Shown here: positions 53,007-60,525 of the stretch, piece after piece
Layout: each line of letters opens with the position of its first letter
Numbering within the stretch: position 1 is the stretch's first letter
From: Fidelibacterota bacterium SCGC AAA160-B08
GTDB taxonomy: Bacteria; Fidelibacterota; Marinisomatia; Marinisomatales; Marinisomataceae
Direction: 5' to 3'
Length of the DNA: 64,000 nt
Assembly (NCBI GenBank): GCA_000402755.1
Contig: AQSD01000003.1
Coordinates: 36,001 to 100,000, forward strand
Notes under the pieces: generated by a model
Told to the model about the DNA's origin: nothing
The model's input: only the letters and a program-made list of their open reading frames with translations
Databases searched by the model: none
Program-made: the position numbers and the translations under genes

Positions 53007-53043
53007 GGTGGTGGTTTTGGTGTTCTCATCTCTTACCACCACC
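53007..53043. promoter_or_regulatory. Long leader hairpin
   Basis: GGTGGTGGT (53007-53015) and ACCACCACC (53035-53043) form a perfect 9-bp G+C-rich stem in AT-rich DNA with a 19-nt loop. No T-run. It ends 10 bp before the ATG at 53054, where it could block or expose translation. Confidence 0.5.
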
Positions 53044-53053
53044 AATAATTAAA

Positions 53054-53221
53054 ATGAAAAATAAATATAAAATATTAACCTTCGACTTCCTTATGACAAT
53101 TAATGTTTGGGAATTTATCTATCAATTGATACGACTAAATCTATTAGGAAAAACAAGTAAAAGATTTGAGAACAAAGTATCTCAATTCATCAAAAAGAAT
53201 TATGAAAAAAAAGACCAATAA
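53054..53221 (+). CDS. Small unknown protein
   Basis: 55 residues from ATG 53054 (KNKYKILTFDFLMTINVWEF, then IYQLIRLN); a frame open further upstream to 53003 crosses the hairpin and is less likely. Overlaps the next start by 20 bp. No SD visible. Confidence 0.4.
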   Translation: MKNKYKILTFDFLMTINVWEFIYQLIRLNLLGKTSKRFENKVSQFIKKNYEKKDQ

Positions 53222-53681
53222 TACAAAATACATTCAACCAAAGAAGTGGGATGTATTGATTAATGATATAAACAAAGTCGTTCAGATGTTTGTTAATGAT
53301 CCAAGAGATACAGATAGTTTCTTTATGAGAGGTGAATTACAAGAAACATTAAGGATCTTATCGGATTTGGATCTAATGAAAAGTAACGATCCAATACATA
53401 AGGAAATGGTATATGTAATGGGAATTAATTTGATCTCAACACTAATGGTTCAGATGTCATTGTTTCATAGACCGATCGTAATGATCAATACCGAAATAGA
53501 TGAAACAGAGATTGAAGTCCCTATGTTCCCTACCAATGAAGTTCCCTTCTTCACAAAACAAGTCAATAGTAAAGGGAAATTTACAGATTATTCAGATCTA
53601 CATAGTTTATCCATTATGAAAGATTATTATTTAAAAATAGACAAACGATCACCACAAGAAATAATGGAAGGTAAAAGATAA
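53202..53681 (+). CDS. Unknown element protein
   Basis: 159 residues from ATG 53202 (an upstream TTG at 53166 is possible). Helical first half (KWDVLINDINKVVQMFVNDP, LQETLRILSDLDLMKSNDP), then a hydrophobic stretch and VPMFPTNEVPFFTKQ. No match that I know. Confidence 0.58.
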   Translation: MKKKTNNTKYIQPKKWDVLINDINKVVQMFVNDPRDTDSFFMRGELQETLRILSDLDLMKSNDPIHKEMVYVMGINLISTLMVQMSLFHRPIVMINTEIDETEIEVPMFPTNEVPFFTKQVNSKGKFTDYSDLHSLSIMKDYYLKIDKRSPQEIMEGKR

Positions 53682-53682
53682 A

Positions 53683-53955
53683 ATGGAACATTATACACAA
53701 GTATCAACAACAATTGACGGAGACTATTCAGATAGTCATCCATTAAGAAAGTCTATACAACGATATAGACACAAGAAGATGTCAGAAACGACTTGGAAGA
53801 AAATATCAAACACTTGGTTAAGGAATGTAGAAAATATGTTTGTTAATAGTGGAGTATCAATTATGGAAGATTGGTTAGAAACATCACAAGGAAATAACAT
53901 ATTAAGGAAGATCGTCCAAGACATTGAAATGAGAAAAGATTTTTATTTTGAATAA
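53683..53955 (+). CDS. Unknown small protein
   Basis: 90 residues, MEHYTQVSTTIDGDYSDSHP then basic helices (SETTWKKISNTWLRNVENMF). Starts 1 bp after the previous stop; SD GAAGG. No family recognised. Confidence 0.58.
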   Translation: MEHYTQVSTTIDGDYSDSHPLRKSIQRYRHKKMSETTWKKISNTWLRNVENMFVNSGVSIMEDWLETSQGNNILRKIVQDIEMRKDFYFE

Positions 53956-53968
53956 ACAAGAGGTTACA

Positions 53969-54181
53969 ATGAAAACATTAAAAATAAACATAGATCCAAT
54001 CGAGTTTAGATCAATTGATTTTAAGATCGGTGGAATTTCAGATAAAGATTGGAATTACATTGTTCAAAACATTAACAATGACTTTTCAGAAGAAGTCCAA
54101 AGTGGTGTATATGAAATGACTATGGAACGAATTGTGGATCTATTACAAGAAAGAAACAATAATGAAAAAAGAAAAAACTAA
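53969..54181 (+). CDS. Unknown small acidic protein
   Basis: 70 residues from ATG 53969 (SD AGAGG), MKTLKINIDPIEFRSIDFKI then DLLQERNNNEKRKN. Overlaps the next 40-codon gene by 20 bp. Confidence 0.55.
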   Translation: MKTLKINIDPIEFRSIDFKIGGISDKDWNYIVQNINNDFSEEVQSGVYEMTMERIVDLLQERNNNEKRKN

Positions 54182-54284
54182 ACCAATTCCAACACCAAGT
54201 CCAAGTTCTAAACTGAAAGATAATTTCGGTCATAGTAAGGACTATATCAAAAGACAAAAAGAGAGTTGGGGGAACAAGAAATGA
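54162..54284 (+). CDS. Very small proline/lysine-rich protein
   Basis: 40 residues, MKKEKTKPIPTPSPSSKLKD... ending WGNKK. ATGA overlap with the next gene at 54281. Low complexity; function unknown. Confidence 0.45.
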   Translation: MKKEKTKPIPTPSPSSKLKDNFGHSKDYIKRQKESWGNKK

Positions 54285-54502
54285 ACAATAAAGATTTAGT
54301 CCAATCACAGATCAAACAGATCAACAAACAGATCGAGGACATTTTAGGAACACCGATTAATAAAGAATTGTGGGAATTGATCCAATCATTGATTATCAAA
54401 ACTCACCAATATCATAATTTGAATATGGAACAAGTAAGGGGTGAATTAGAAGAAAAAGTTAAACCAATAATAACCAAGTATAAGGATGAATTAGGAATAT
54501 GA
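54281..54502 (+). CDS. Small helical protein, unknown
   Basis: 73 residues from ATG 54281 (an in-frame TTG at 54266 is less likely because ATG overlaps the previous stop as ATGA). Helical: DLVQSQIKQINKQIEDILGT. ATGA overlap with the HTH gene. Confidence 0.55.
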   Translation: MNNKDLVQSQIKQINKQIEDILGTPINKELWELIQSLIIKTHQYHNLNMEQVRGELEEKVKPIITKYKDELGI

Positions 54503-54720
54503 ACGATATGAACGATTTAGAACTCTTTAAGTTTCCAAAATTTGAAGACAACAAACCTTTAAGATTAATGACAATAAAACAAGTAGTAGAGATGTTGAGT
54601 ATAACACGACCAACTCTACATAAATGGACTACCAAAGATAATATACTGAAGAGTATTCAGATCGGTGGTAGAGTATATTACAAAGGACAAGACATTGATA
54701 ATCTTGTGAAATACCGATAA
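54499..54720 (+). CDS. HTH protein of the MerR/excisionase (Xis) type, candidate recombination directionality factor
   Basis: 73 residues. RLMTIKQVVEMLSITRPTLH and the later IQIGGRVYYKGQDIDNLVK form the winged-helix of DNA-binding excisionases (HTH_17 type). It sits immediately upstream of the serine integrase, where directionality factors or repressors commonly sit. It may bind the operators or the att arms. Terminator-like structures follow. Confidence 0.75.
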   Translation: MNDMNDLELFKFPKFEDNKPLRLMTIKQVVEMLSITRPTLHKWTTKDNILKSIQIGGRVYYKGQDIDNLVKYR

Positions 54721-54734
54721 ATAATTGAATAATA

Positions 54735-54772
54735 GAAACTAACCTTATACTTATTATAAGAAGATTAGTTTC
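54735..54772 (+). terminator. Stem-loop after the HTH gene
   Basis: GAAACTAA (54735-54742) pairs with TTAGTTTC (54765-54772), and inside it CTTATA pairs with TATAAG. Followed by only a short pyrimidine run; a strong 3' stem. Confidence 0.6.
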
Positions 54773-54802
54773 TTCCACCCAACACCACATATTCAAAAAA
54801 AG

Positions 54803-54834
54803 AAACCACTCATTAATTTGGGTGGTTTTTTGTT
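54803..54834 (+). terminator. Rho-independent terminator before integrase
   Basis: AACCAC (54804-54809) and GTGGTT (54822-54827), then TTTTTGTTT. Alternative pairing CCACCC (54775-54780) with GGGTGG (54820-54825) would break this stem, which might allow attenuation. Separates the integrase from upstream transcription. Confidence 0.75.
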
Positions 54835-54856
54835 TGTGGAGGGTGTAATTTTATTC

Positions 54857-54892
54857 AGTATGGTTGATCCAACGATCTACATTGTCCATACT
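54857..54892 (+). promoter_or_regulatory. Shared operator/promoter, copy 5 (integrase)
   Basis: AGTATGG, 22 bp, CCATACT. -35 TTGTCC (54882-54887), 16-bp spacer, -10 TACATT (54904-54909). The integrase ATG is 6 bp past the -10, with no SD, which predicts a leaderless integrase mRNA from this promoter. Confidence 0.8.
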
Positions 54893-54914
54893 AAATTAGT
54901 TTATACATTTATTA

Positions 54915-56573
54915 ATGAAAGACAAACTCTACATATATTGTCGTGTGAGTACCTCTTCACAATCAGATGAAGGTGTATCTTTAGATGTCCAAGAACAACG
55001 AGGGATCGAAGTATCTAAAAAGAATAATATGAAACCAATTTCAATCAAAGAACAAGGAAGTGGTTTAAAGTCTTATTCAGAAGAAAGACCATTGTTCAGT
55101 AATCTTATGAATAAAGTATCGGACGGAGAAGTTAAACATATATGGATTGATGAATTAACACGATTGACAAGAAATGATGTAGATCTTCCCTTTATTTCAT
55201 TAGAGATGAAAAAGAATAATGTAAATCTCTATGTTGGTAAAAGTGGTCAATTAAAAGAATGGGGATTTGAGACCAAGTTATTAGACACCATTATCACAAT
55301 GGTAAATCAAAATCAGATCAAAACTCAAATCAGAAAAAGTATTAGATCTAAAAGAAGATTATTTACTGAAGGTTGTTATATGAAAGGTCAAAGTCCATTT
55401 GGATATGATCTAAAAGACAAAAAATTAGTTCTCCACCCTACTAATTCTCAATGGGTTGAAAAGATATTTGATTTCTATGAAAAAGGTAAATCTACCACTT
55501 GGATAAGAACACATTTATTTGAAAATCAAGTCAAACCACCAATGAATTGGAAAACACAAAACGATTGGTTCCCAGATAGAACTATAAGAGTAATTTTAGG
55601 AAACCAAAATTACATTGGTATAGACACTTATGGAGAACTAACTAATAGTTGTCCTCAAATAGTAGATAAGAAAGTATTTCGTTCAGTTCAAAAGAAACTT
55701 AAACAACATAATAGAATAGATAATTCTGAAAAGATAGACTTCTTATTGAGAGGTATTATTAAATGTGGAGATAGTTCATCTATGAGAACTCTCGGTAAAA
55801 AGAAATCAAGAAAAAATCCTTTATATTCTTGTGTCCATAGAGACAGACAATACAAAAATAGAAGTAATAATAAGATAACTTGTAAAGTTAGTCGTTCAGT
55901 AAGAACTGATATAATTGACAACTATACTTGGGAATTACTTTGTAGAACTCTTGAACAATCAAGTATGATAAAAGAACAAGTCAAAAAAGATATCATTGGA
56001 ACGAAGAAAAAGGGATATACCAAGAGAAGTGTTAATATTACACTAAAAGGACTTAACAGAAAAATGGTTGAGTTAGACAAGAATACTTTAGAATTAGAAA
56101 AGAGATTTTATACAAATAAAATAGATCAGAAAAAGTTTGATATATTAATGGAAAGTATTTCTGATACTGAAGAAGATTTACTCGGACAAATAGATGATTT
56201 AAAACTTCAACTAAATTCAATAAAAGAAAATTCACAATGGATTGATTGGTTAGAAATTCATTTTAAAAGAATAGATAAAATTAGAAACACTTCTGACTTA
56301 ATAGAAAAAAAGAAGTTGATAAACCACTATATTAGAGAAATTCTTGTATTAGAATATGATGATGAAACTCACCAACATAAGATAGTATTTAAATTTAGAT
56401 TTCCCTTATTCAATGATAAAATTGAATGGATCAAAAACAAAAATGGGACATTTAAATTAGATAAACACGGAAGAAGAAAATATAAAATTATTGACGGAAA
56501 AGATGAGATTAAATTATCCTCACCCTCCAATAGTCATTCTACCGTGACAGATTTTGCGAGATTTCTTGGTTGA
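54915..56573 (+). CDS. Large serine integrase, truncated and with a host-encoded tail in the integrated state
   Basis: 552 residues in this state. Catalytic domain YCRVSTSSQ (Ser12) and ELTRLTRNDVD; recombinase domain about 150-265 (GCYMKGQSPFGYDL); zinc-ribbon region about 277-330 with only Cys284, Cys306 and Cys323 visible; coiled coil about 370-450. The last codons cross attR: HSTVTD is from the element, FARFLG and the stop are the reverse strand of glmS. In the circular form the frame continues into 42776-43099 to give about 653 residues. It overlaps glmS by 40 bp tail to tail. Confidence 0.9.
   Translation: MKDKLYIYCRVSTSSQSDEGVSLDVQEQRGIEVSKKNNMKPISIKEQGSGLKSYSEERPLFSNLMNKVSDGEVKHIWIDELTRLTRNDVDLPFISLEMKKNNVNLYVGKSGQLKEWGFETKLLDTIITMVNQNQIKTQIRKSIRSKRRLFTEGCYMKGQSPFGYDLKDKKLVLHPTNSQWVEKIFDFYEKGKSTTWIRTHLFENQVKPPMNWKTQNDWFPDRTIRVILGNQNYIGIDTYGELTNSCPQIVDKKVFRSVQKKLKQHNRIDNSEKIDFLLRGIIKCGDSSSMRTLGKKKSRKNPLYSCVHRDRQYKNRSNNKITCKVSRSVRTDIIDNYTWELLCRTLEQSSMIKEQVKKDIIGTKKKGYTKRSVNITLKGLNRKMVELDKNTLELEKRFYTNKIDQKKFDILMESISDTEEDLLGQIDDLKLQLNSIKENSQWIDWLEIHFKRIDKIRNTSDLIEKKKLINHYIREILVLEYDDETHQHKIVFKFRFPLFNDKIEWIKNKNGTFKLDKHGRRKYKIIDGKDEIKLSSPSNSHSTVTDFARFLG
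56520..56533. repeat. Right 14-bp inverted arm
   Basis: TCACCCTCCAATAG, exact reverse complement of 42779-42792, ending right at the glmS stop codon. Confidence 0.85.
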
Positions 56574-58384
56574 TCTACGTCACACCCCTTAGCTACAGCA
56601 ATAAAGTATGAAAATAATTGCAATACAATTGTCGCTAATATAACAAACATATAATGAGTAGTTTTTGGTACTAAGATTAAATCATCAGCTAAATCTCTTA
56701 GAATTTTATCTCTAGAATCTGTAACAATAATAATTTTTCCTTTTCGAGATTTAATTTCTTCGATATTGGATATGATTTTATCATAGGTTTTATCTTTAGG
56801 AACTATAAATACATTTGGCATATTTTTATCTACTAAAGCAATCGGTCCATGCTTCATCTCTGCTGCAGGATATCCCTCTGCATGGATATAGGAAATTTCT
56901 TTTAATTTTAAAGCGCCCTCAAGTGCAACTGGAAAATTTAATCCTCTTCCTAGGTAAAGAAAATCTGAAGCGTTCTGATATTTTTCTGCTATTTTCTTGA
57001 TTGACTTCTCTTTTTTAAGAACAGATTTAATATCATCCATATATTTAGGCCACATTGATAGGTCTAGATATTTCTTCATTACAGACTTAGTCATTGTCTT
57101 TTTACTATCTGCTAATTTTAGTGCAAAAAAGTATAATACAGTAATTTGTGCAGTGAATGCTTTTGTCGATGCAACACCAATCTCATGACCACACCTTGTA
57201 TGTACTCCACATTTTGTCTCCCTAGAAACAGAACTACCTGGTACATTGCATATACCTATGGTGATTGCGCCATAATCATTTGCTTTTGCAATAGCAGCTA
57301 GAGTGTCAGCAGTTTCTCCTGATTGAGAAATAGCAATTACCACTGTTTTATTATCTATAATACTATGATTATATCTAAACTCAGATGCATACTCTACATG
57401 TACAGGAACCTTTGCAAATCTTTCAATTAGATTTTTACCAATAAGACCTGCATGCCATGAAGTTCCACAGGCTGTAATATAAATTTTGTCCGCTGATTGT
57501 ATTTCTTCCCAATATTCTGACAATCCATGTAACAATACACTATTTTTGGTAGATCGGGCTTTCAAAGTATTCCCTATAGTTGTCACTTGTTCATGAATTT
57601 CTTTATGCATGAAATGCTTGAATTTTCCTTTGTCAAAATCATCAATTTTATAATCAATTTTTTCAACTTTTTTTGGTAATGCTACATCTTTTTCTACAGA
57701 CTTTATTTGATAATTATTTTTATTGATTACAGCCATTTCACTGTCATTCAGATATATAATCTGTTGTGTATAGCTTACAATTGGAGATATGTCGCTCCCT
57801 ATAAAAAATTCACCTTCTTTTATCCCCAGTACTAATGGACTTCCTCTTCGGGCTGCAATCATCATTTCTGGAAAATCTACATTTAAGACAACAATACCGT
57901 ATGCACCATCTACTCTCTGTAAAGCTGCGCGAACAGATTGTTCAAAATCTAACTTTCCTTTATTGTAGAAATAGCCAATCAACTGGACTAGCACTTCGGT
58001 ATCTGTGTCCGATTTGAATGTTATTTTTTTCGATTTAAGAAATTTTTTAATAGGATCATAATTTTCAATAATTCCATTATGAACAAGGCTAATCTTTTTA
58101 GATTGATCTAAATGTGGATGTGCATTCTTTTGATTGGGCTCTCCATGTGTCGCCCATCTTGTATGGGCAATACCTAATCCACCACAATTTTGTGAGGATT
58201 TTTTACTATTAATAGCATTTTCAAGCTCTTTTACTTTACCAGCACGCTTTGTAATGTTAATTTTATTGTTAATAATAGAAGCTACTCCCGCAGAATCATA
58301 TCCACGGTATTCTAGCTTCTTTAATCCGCTCAATAAGATTGGATAACAGTCTTTTTTTCCTTTATATGCTACTATTCCACACAT
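56534..58384 (-). CDS. glmS: Glutamine:fructose-6-phosphate aminotransferase
   Basis: 616 residues. N-terminal glutaminase domain starts MCGIVAY (Cys2 nucleophile) with LEYRGYDSAG; two SIS domains follow (SQSGETADTLAA near residue 355; AALEGALKLKEISYIHAEGY). It makes glucosamine-6-phosphate for cell-wall and LPS synthesis. The C-terminal NLAKSVTVE is complete although the last codons are supplied by the mobile element. Chromosomal region is otherwise continuous on the right. Confidence 0.97.
   Translation of the reverse strand: MCGIVAYKGKKDCYPILLSGLKKLEYRGYDSAGVASIINNKINITKRAGKVKELENAINSKKSSQNCGGLGIAHTRWATHGEPNQKNAHPHLDQSKKISLVHNGIIENYDPIKKFLKSKKITFKSDTDTEVLVQLIGYFYNKGKLDFEQSVRAALQRVDGAYGIVVLNVDFPEMMIAARRGSPLVLGIKEGEFFIGSDISPIVSYTQQIIYLNDSEMAVINKNNYQIKSVEKDVALPKKVEKIDYKIDDFDKGKFKHFMHKEIHEQVTTIGNTLKARSTKNSVLLHGLSEYWEEIQSADKIYITACGTSWHAGLIGKNLIERFAKVPVHVEYASEFRYNHSIIDNKTVVIAISQSGETADTLAAIAKANDYGAITIGICNVPGSSVSRETKCGVHTRCGHEIGVASTKAFTAQITVLYFFALKLADSKKTMTKSVMKKYLDLSMWPKYMDDIKSVLKKEKSIKKIAEKYQNASDFLYLGRGLNFPVALEGALKLKEISYIHAEGYPAAEMKHGPIALVDKNMPNVFIVPKDKTYDKIISNIEEIKSRKGKIIIVTDSRDKILRDLADDLILVPKTTHYMFVILATIVLQLFSYFIAVAKGCDVDQPRNLAKSVTVE
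56537..56553. repeat. Right attachment site (attR core) within glmS
   Basis: TTCTACCGTGACAGATT. On the minus strand it encodes the glmS end TCT GTC ACG GTA GAA (then TGA). Differences from the left copy are synonymous. Confidence 0.88.
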
Positions 58385-58884
58385 GATTTTTCCTTTAAAT
58401 ATAAGTTCATTTTTACATTTCCCCTATCACCATATTTATCAGAATCTAGCACTATTTCTTTAAATCCATATTTGTCATACAAGTTCCGTGCTATTACCAA
58501 TGCACTATTTGTAATTAAGACAATTTGATCTGCATGATTTTCTTTTGCAAAATCAATACATCTATCCATTAATTGATTCGCTACTCCAAGTCCACGACAT
58601 TCTTGTGATACCGTCATCTTTGCTAATTCAAATACTTTACTATCCACAGATACCATCGCAGCAGTAGCAATTACTGTATCGTTCTTGATAGCAAAAAACA
58701 CTTCTCCCCCTTTATCGATAATATATCTTTGAGGATTAGATAGATCATTTATATCTGATTTCTCTAAGTGCCACGACTCTTCAATCCATTCCTTATTTAA
58801 GGCATAAAAATCTGAAGTATACTCACTTTTAAAGGACTCAATTAATATAGAATCATTTTTATACATAGTCATCAGTTCGGCCAA
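58372..58884 (-). CDS. GNAT-family N-acetyltransferase
   Basis: 170 residues (starts at Met5 or Met7 are equally possible). Full GNAT signature with the acetyl-CoA loop MTVSQECRGLGVANQLMDRC and NLYDKYGFKE near the C-terminus. Acceptor unknown. Overlaps glmS by 13 bp and the sulfatase by 13 bp; adjacency to glmS might point to amino-sugar chemistry, but nothing in the sequence shows it. Confidence 0.85.
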   Translation of the reverse strand: MAELMTMYKNDSILIESFKSEYTSDFYALNKEWIEESWHLEKSDINDLSNPQRYIIDKGGEVFFAIKNDTVIATAAMVSVDSKVFELAKMTVSQECRGLGVANQLMDRCIDFAKENHADQIVLITNSALVIARNLYDKYGFKEIVLDSDKYGDRGNVKMNLYLKEKSCVE

Positions 58885-60524
58885 TAGATATATTCATCAT
58901 TATCTTCGTATTCTTGCCCTGTATGTTTATCAATTAATATTGGAGCATTAACAACGCTCGGCCATAAGGGTTCTACTTGTTGTAAGTTATGCTCATTAAG
59001 CAGCTGTTCTAATAATTGTACTTTTTCTGGATAGTCAGCAACAATATTATTTTTTTCAGTTGGATCTTTTTCAAGATGAAAAAGCCACTTTTGATCAGCT
59101 CTGCTTGTTCTAATCAATTTCCAACCTTCATGCAGCACTGTTTGTTGATGTCCTTGTCTCCAAAATAAAGTTTTATGAAGAATTCCATCCTTTGAGCCAT
59201 TTACAAAAGGTAAGAAGTTTACCCCGTCTAATATTCTATCCGTAGGAACATTGGCATTTCCTGCAGCTGCAATCGTCTGAAAAATATCATTATGATGTAC
59301 TGCAGGTATAAATTTTGTTCCAGCTTGAATTTGCTCAGGCCATTTAGCCATAAATGGAATATGTGTGCCTCCTTCGAAGTGAGTAAGCTTCCATCCACGA
59401 TAAGGCTTATTAATATCAGCAAGCTCTATATAGCTTGCTCCTCCGTTATCACTTGTAATAATAATTAATGTATTGTCTGTCAATCCGTTCTGCTCTAATG
59501 CATCAACAATCCGTCCAATGCTTCTATCTAATGCGGTAATCATACCTGAATAGACTTGCAAATTATGTCCCATTGTATGATGACTAATGGCTTCGACATC
59601 ACTTCTCAGGGCCTGCAATGGATTATGAACTGCCCAATGAGCTAAATATAGAAAAAAGGGTCTATGCTTATTTTTTTCTATTACCTGGATTGCTTCATCT
59701 GTATAATAATCGGTAAGATATCCTCCTGGAGCAAAGTTCGGACTTTTGTTAAATGATGCGCTAAATTGAGATCTAGCCCATATCATATTATCTACAGGAT
59801 GGTCAGTTTTTGCATTAACAACGCGCTTGTCATTTTCAGGCAAATACAGTCCACCTTCCATAAATAAGCTATCATCAAACCCTTGATCATTGGGGTGACT
59901 TCCATCTACTCTCCCTAAATGCCATTTTCCAATATGAGCTGTATAATAACCAGCATCCTTTAATACTTCAGCAATAGTAATTTCCTCAGTAGGAATACCA
60001 GCAGAAAATAGATCTTTTGCATCTTCATATAATTTTTCTTCTATTTCAATTTTTAGTTCATTGTCCTGGATATCATCTATCCATTTCATCAGCTGTACAG
60101 CGCCTGGAAAAAGTGGAGTAAATTCAAATCCAAATCGCGTGGAATAACGGCCTGTCATAATCGAAGCTCTTGATGGAGCACACATTGCATTGGCTGCATA
60201 TCCATTTTTAAACATTACTCCATCCTTCGCAATTTGATCAATATTTGGAGTTAATAAAGAACCGCTTCCAGCTCCTCCATTATAAAGTGAAACATCATTG
60301 AAACCTAAATCATCAGCAAGGATTAAAATGATATTAGGTCTAGTATCTGGTGTTTTATTTTCAAGAGATGGGCCTTGTTGCCAACTAGATGAACCTTCGG
60401 ATAAAACCGGCCTTATAATATTTAGAATCTTTGGAATAGCCCATACAGTAATATTGATTCTATTTTGCCAACCTAAAATTCCGATGAATAATAGAAAAAA
60501 TATAATTGCTGTAGTTTTTTTCAT
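58872..60524 (-). CDS. S1-family sulfatase with N-terminal membrane anchor
   Basis: 550 residues from ATG 60524 (a longer frame to 60635 would run into guaA and has no signal). A hydrophobic N-terminus (TTAIIFFLLFIGILGW) anchors or exports it. Metal-binding ILADDLGFND (Asp71, Asp72) and the formylglycine motif CAPSR at 115-119 are present, as is HIGKWHLG. It would hydrolyse sulfate esters, probably of sulfated polysaccharide, in the periplasm; the matching sulfatase-maturating enzyme is not in the window. Confidence 0.92.
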   Translation of the reverse strand: MKKTTAIIFFLLFIGILGWQNRINITVWAIPKILNIIRPVLSEGSSSWQQGPSLENKTPDTRPNIILILADDLGFNDVSLYNGGAGSGSLLTPNIDQIAKDGVMFKNGYAANAMCAPSRASIMTGRYSTRFGFEFTPLFPGAVQLMKWIDDIQDNELKIEIEEKLYEDAKDLFSAGIPTEEITIAEVLKDAGYYTAHIGKWHLGRVDGSHPNDQGFDDSLFMEGGLYLPENDKRVVNAKTDHPVDNMIWARSQFSASFNKSPNFAPGGYLTDYYTDEAIQVIEKNKHRPFFLYLAHWAVHNPLQALRSDVEAISHHTMGHNLQVYSGMITALDRSIGRIVDALEQNGLTDNTLIIITSDNGGASYIELADINKPYRGWKLTHFEGGTHIPFMAKWPEQIQAGTKFIPAVHHNDIFQTIAAAGNANVPTDRILDGVNFLPFVNGSKDGILHKTLFWRQGHQQTVLHEGWKLIRTSRADQKWLFHLEKDPTEKNNIVADYPEKVQLLEQLLNEHNLQQVEPLWPSVVNAPILIDKHTGQEYEDNDEYIYWPN

Positions 60525-60525
60525 T

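Larger units (their letters stand above)
42760..56553. mobile_element. 13.8-kb serine-integrase element inserted in the 3' end of glmS
   Basis: Bounds come from the attachment sites at 42760-42776 and 56537-56553. Inside are about 26 genes, nearly all plus strand, with a different style from the chromosome: short unknown proteins, strong SD boxes, shared operators, GATC-rich coding. It carries a small serine resolvase, a Xis-like HTH protein and a large serine integrase. I see no capsid, terminase, portal, relaxase, conjugation or clear replication gene, so it is neither a complete prophage nor an ICE; a phage satellite-like or cryptic integrative island is the best description. Confidence 0.92.

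Noticed and set aside
56534..56573. Tn7-like transposon at attTn7
   Set aside because: The insertion is in the glmS end, but there is no TnsA/B/C/D-like gene, no Tn7-type ends and no 5-bp target duplication; the repeat and arms fit serine-integrase recombination.
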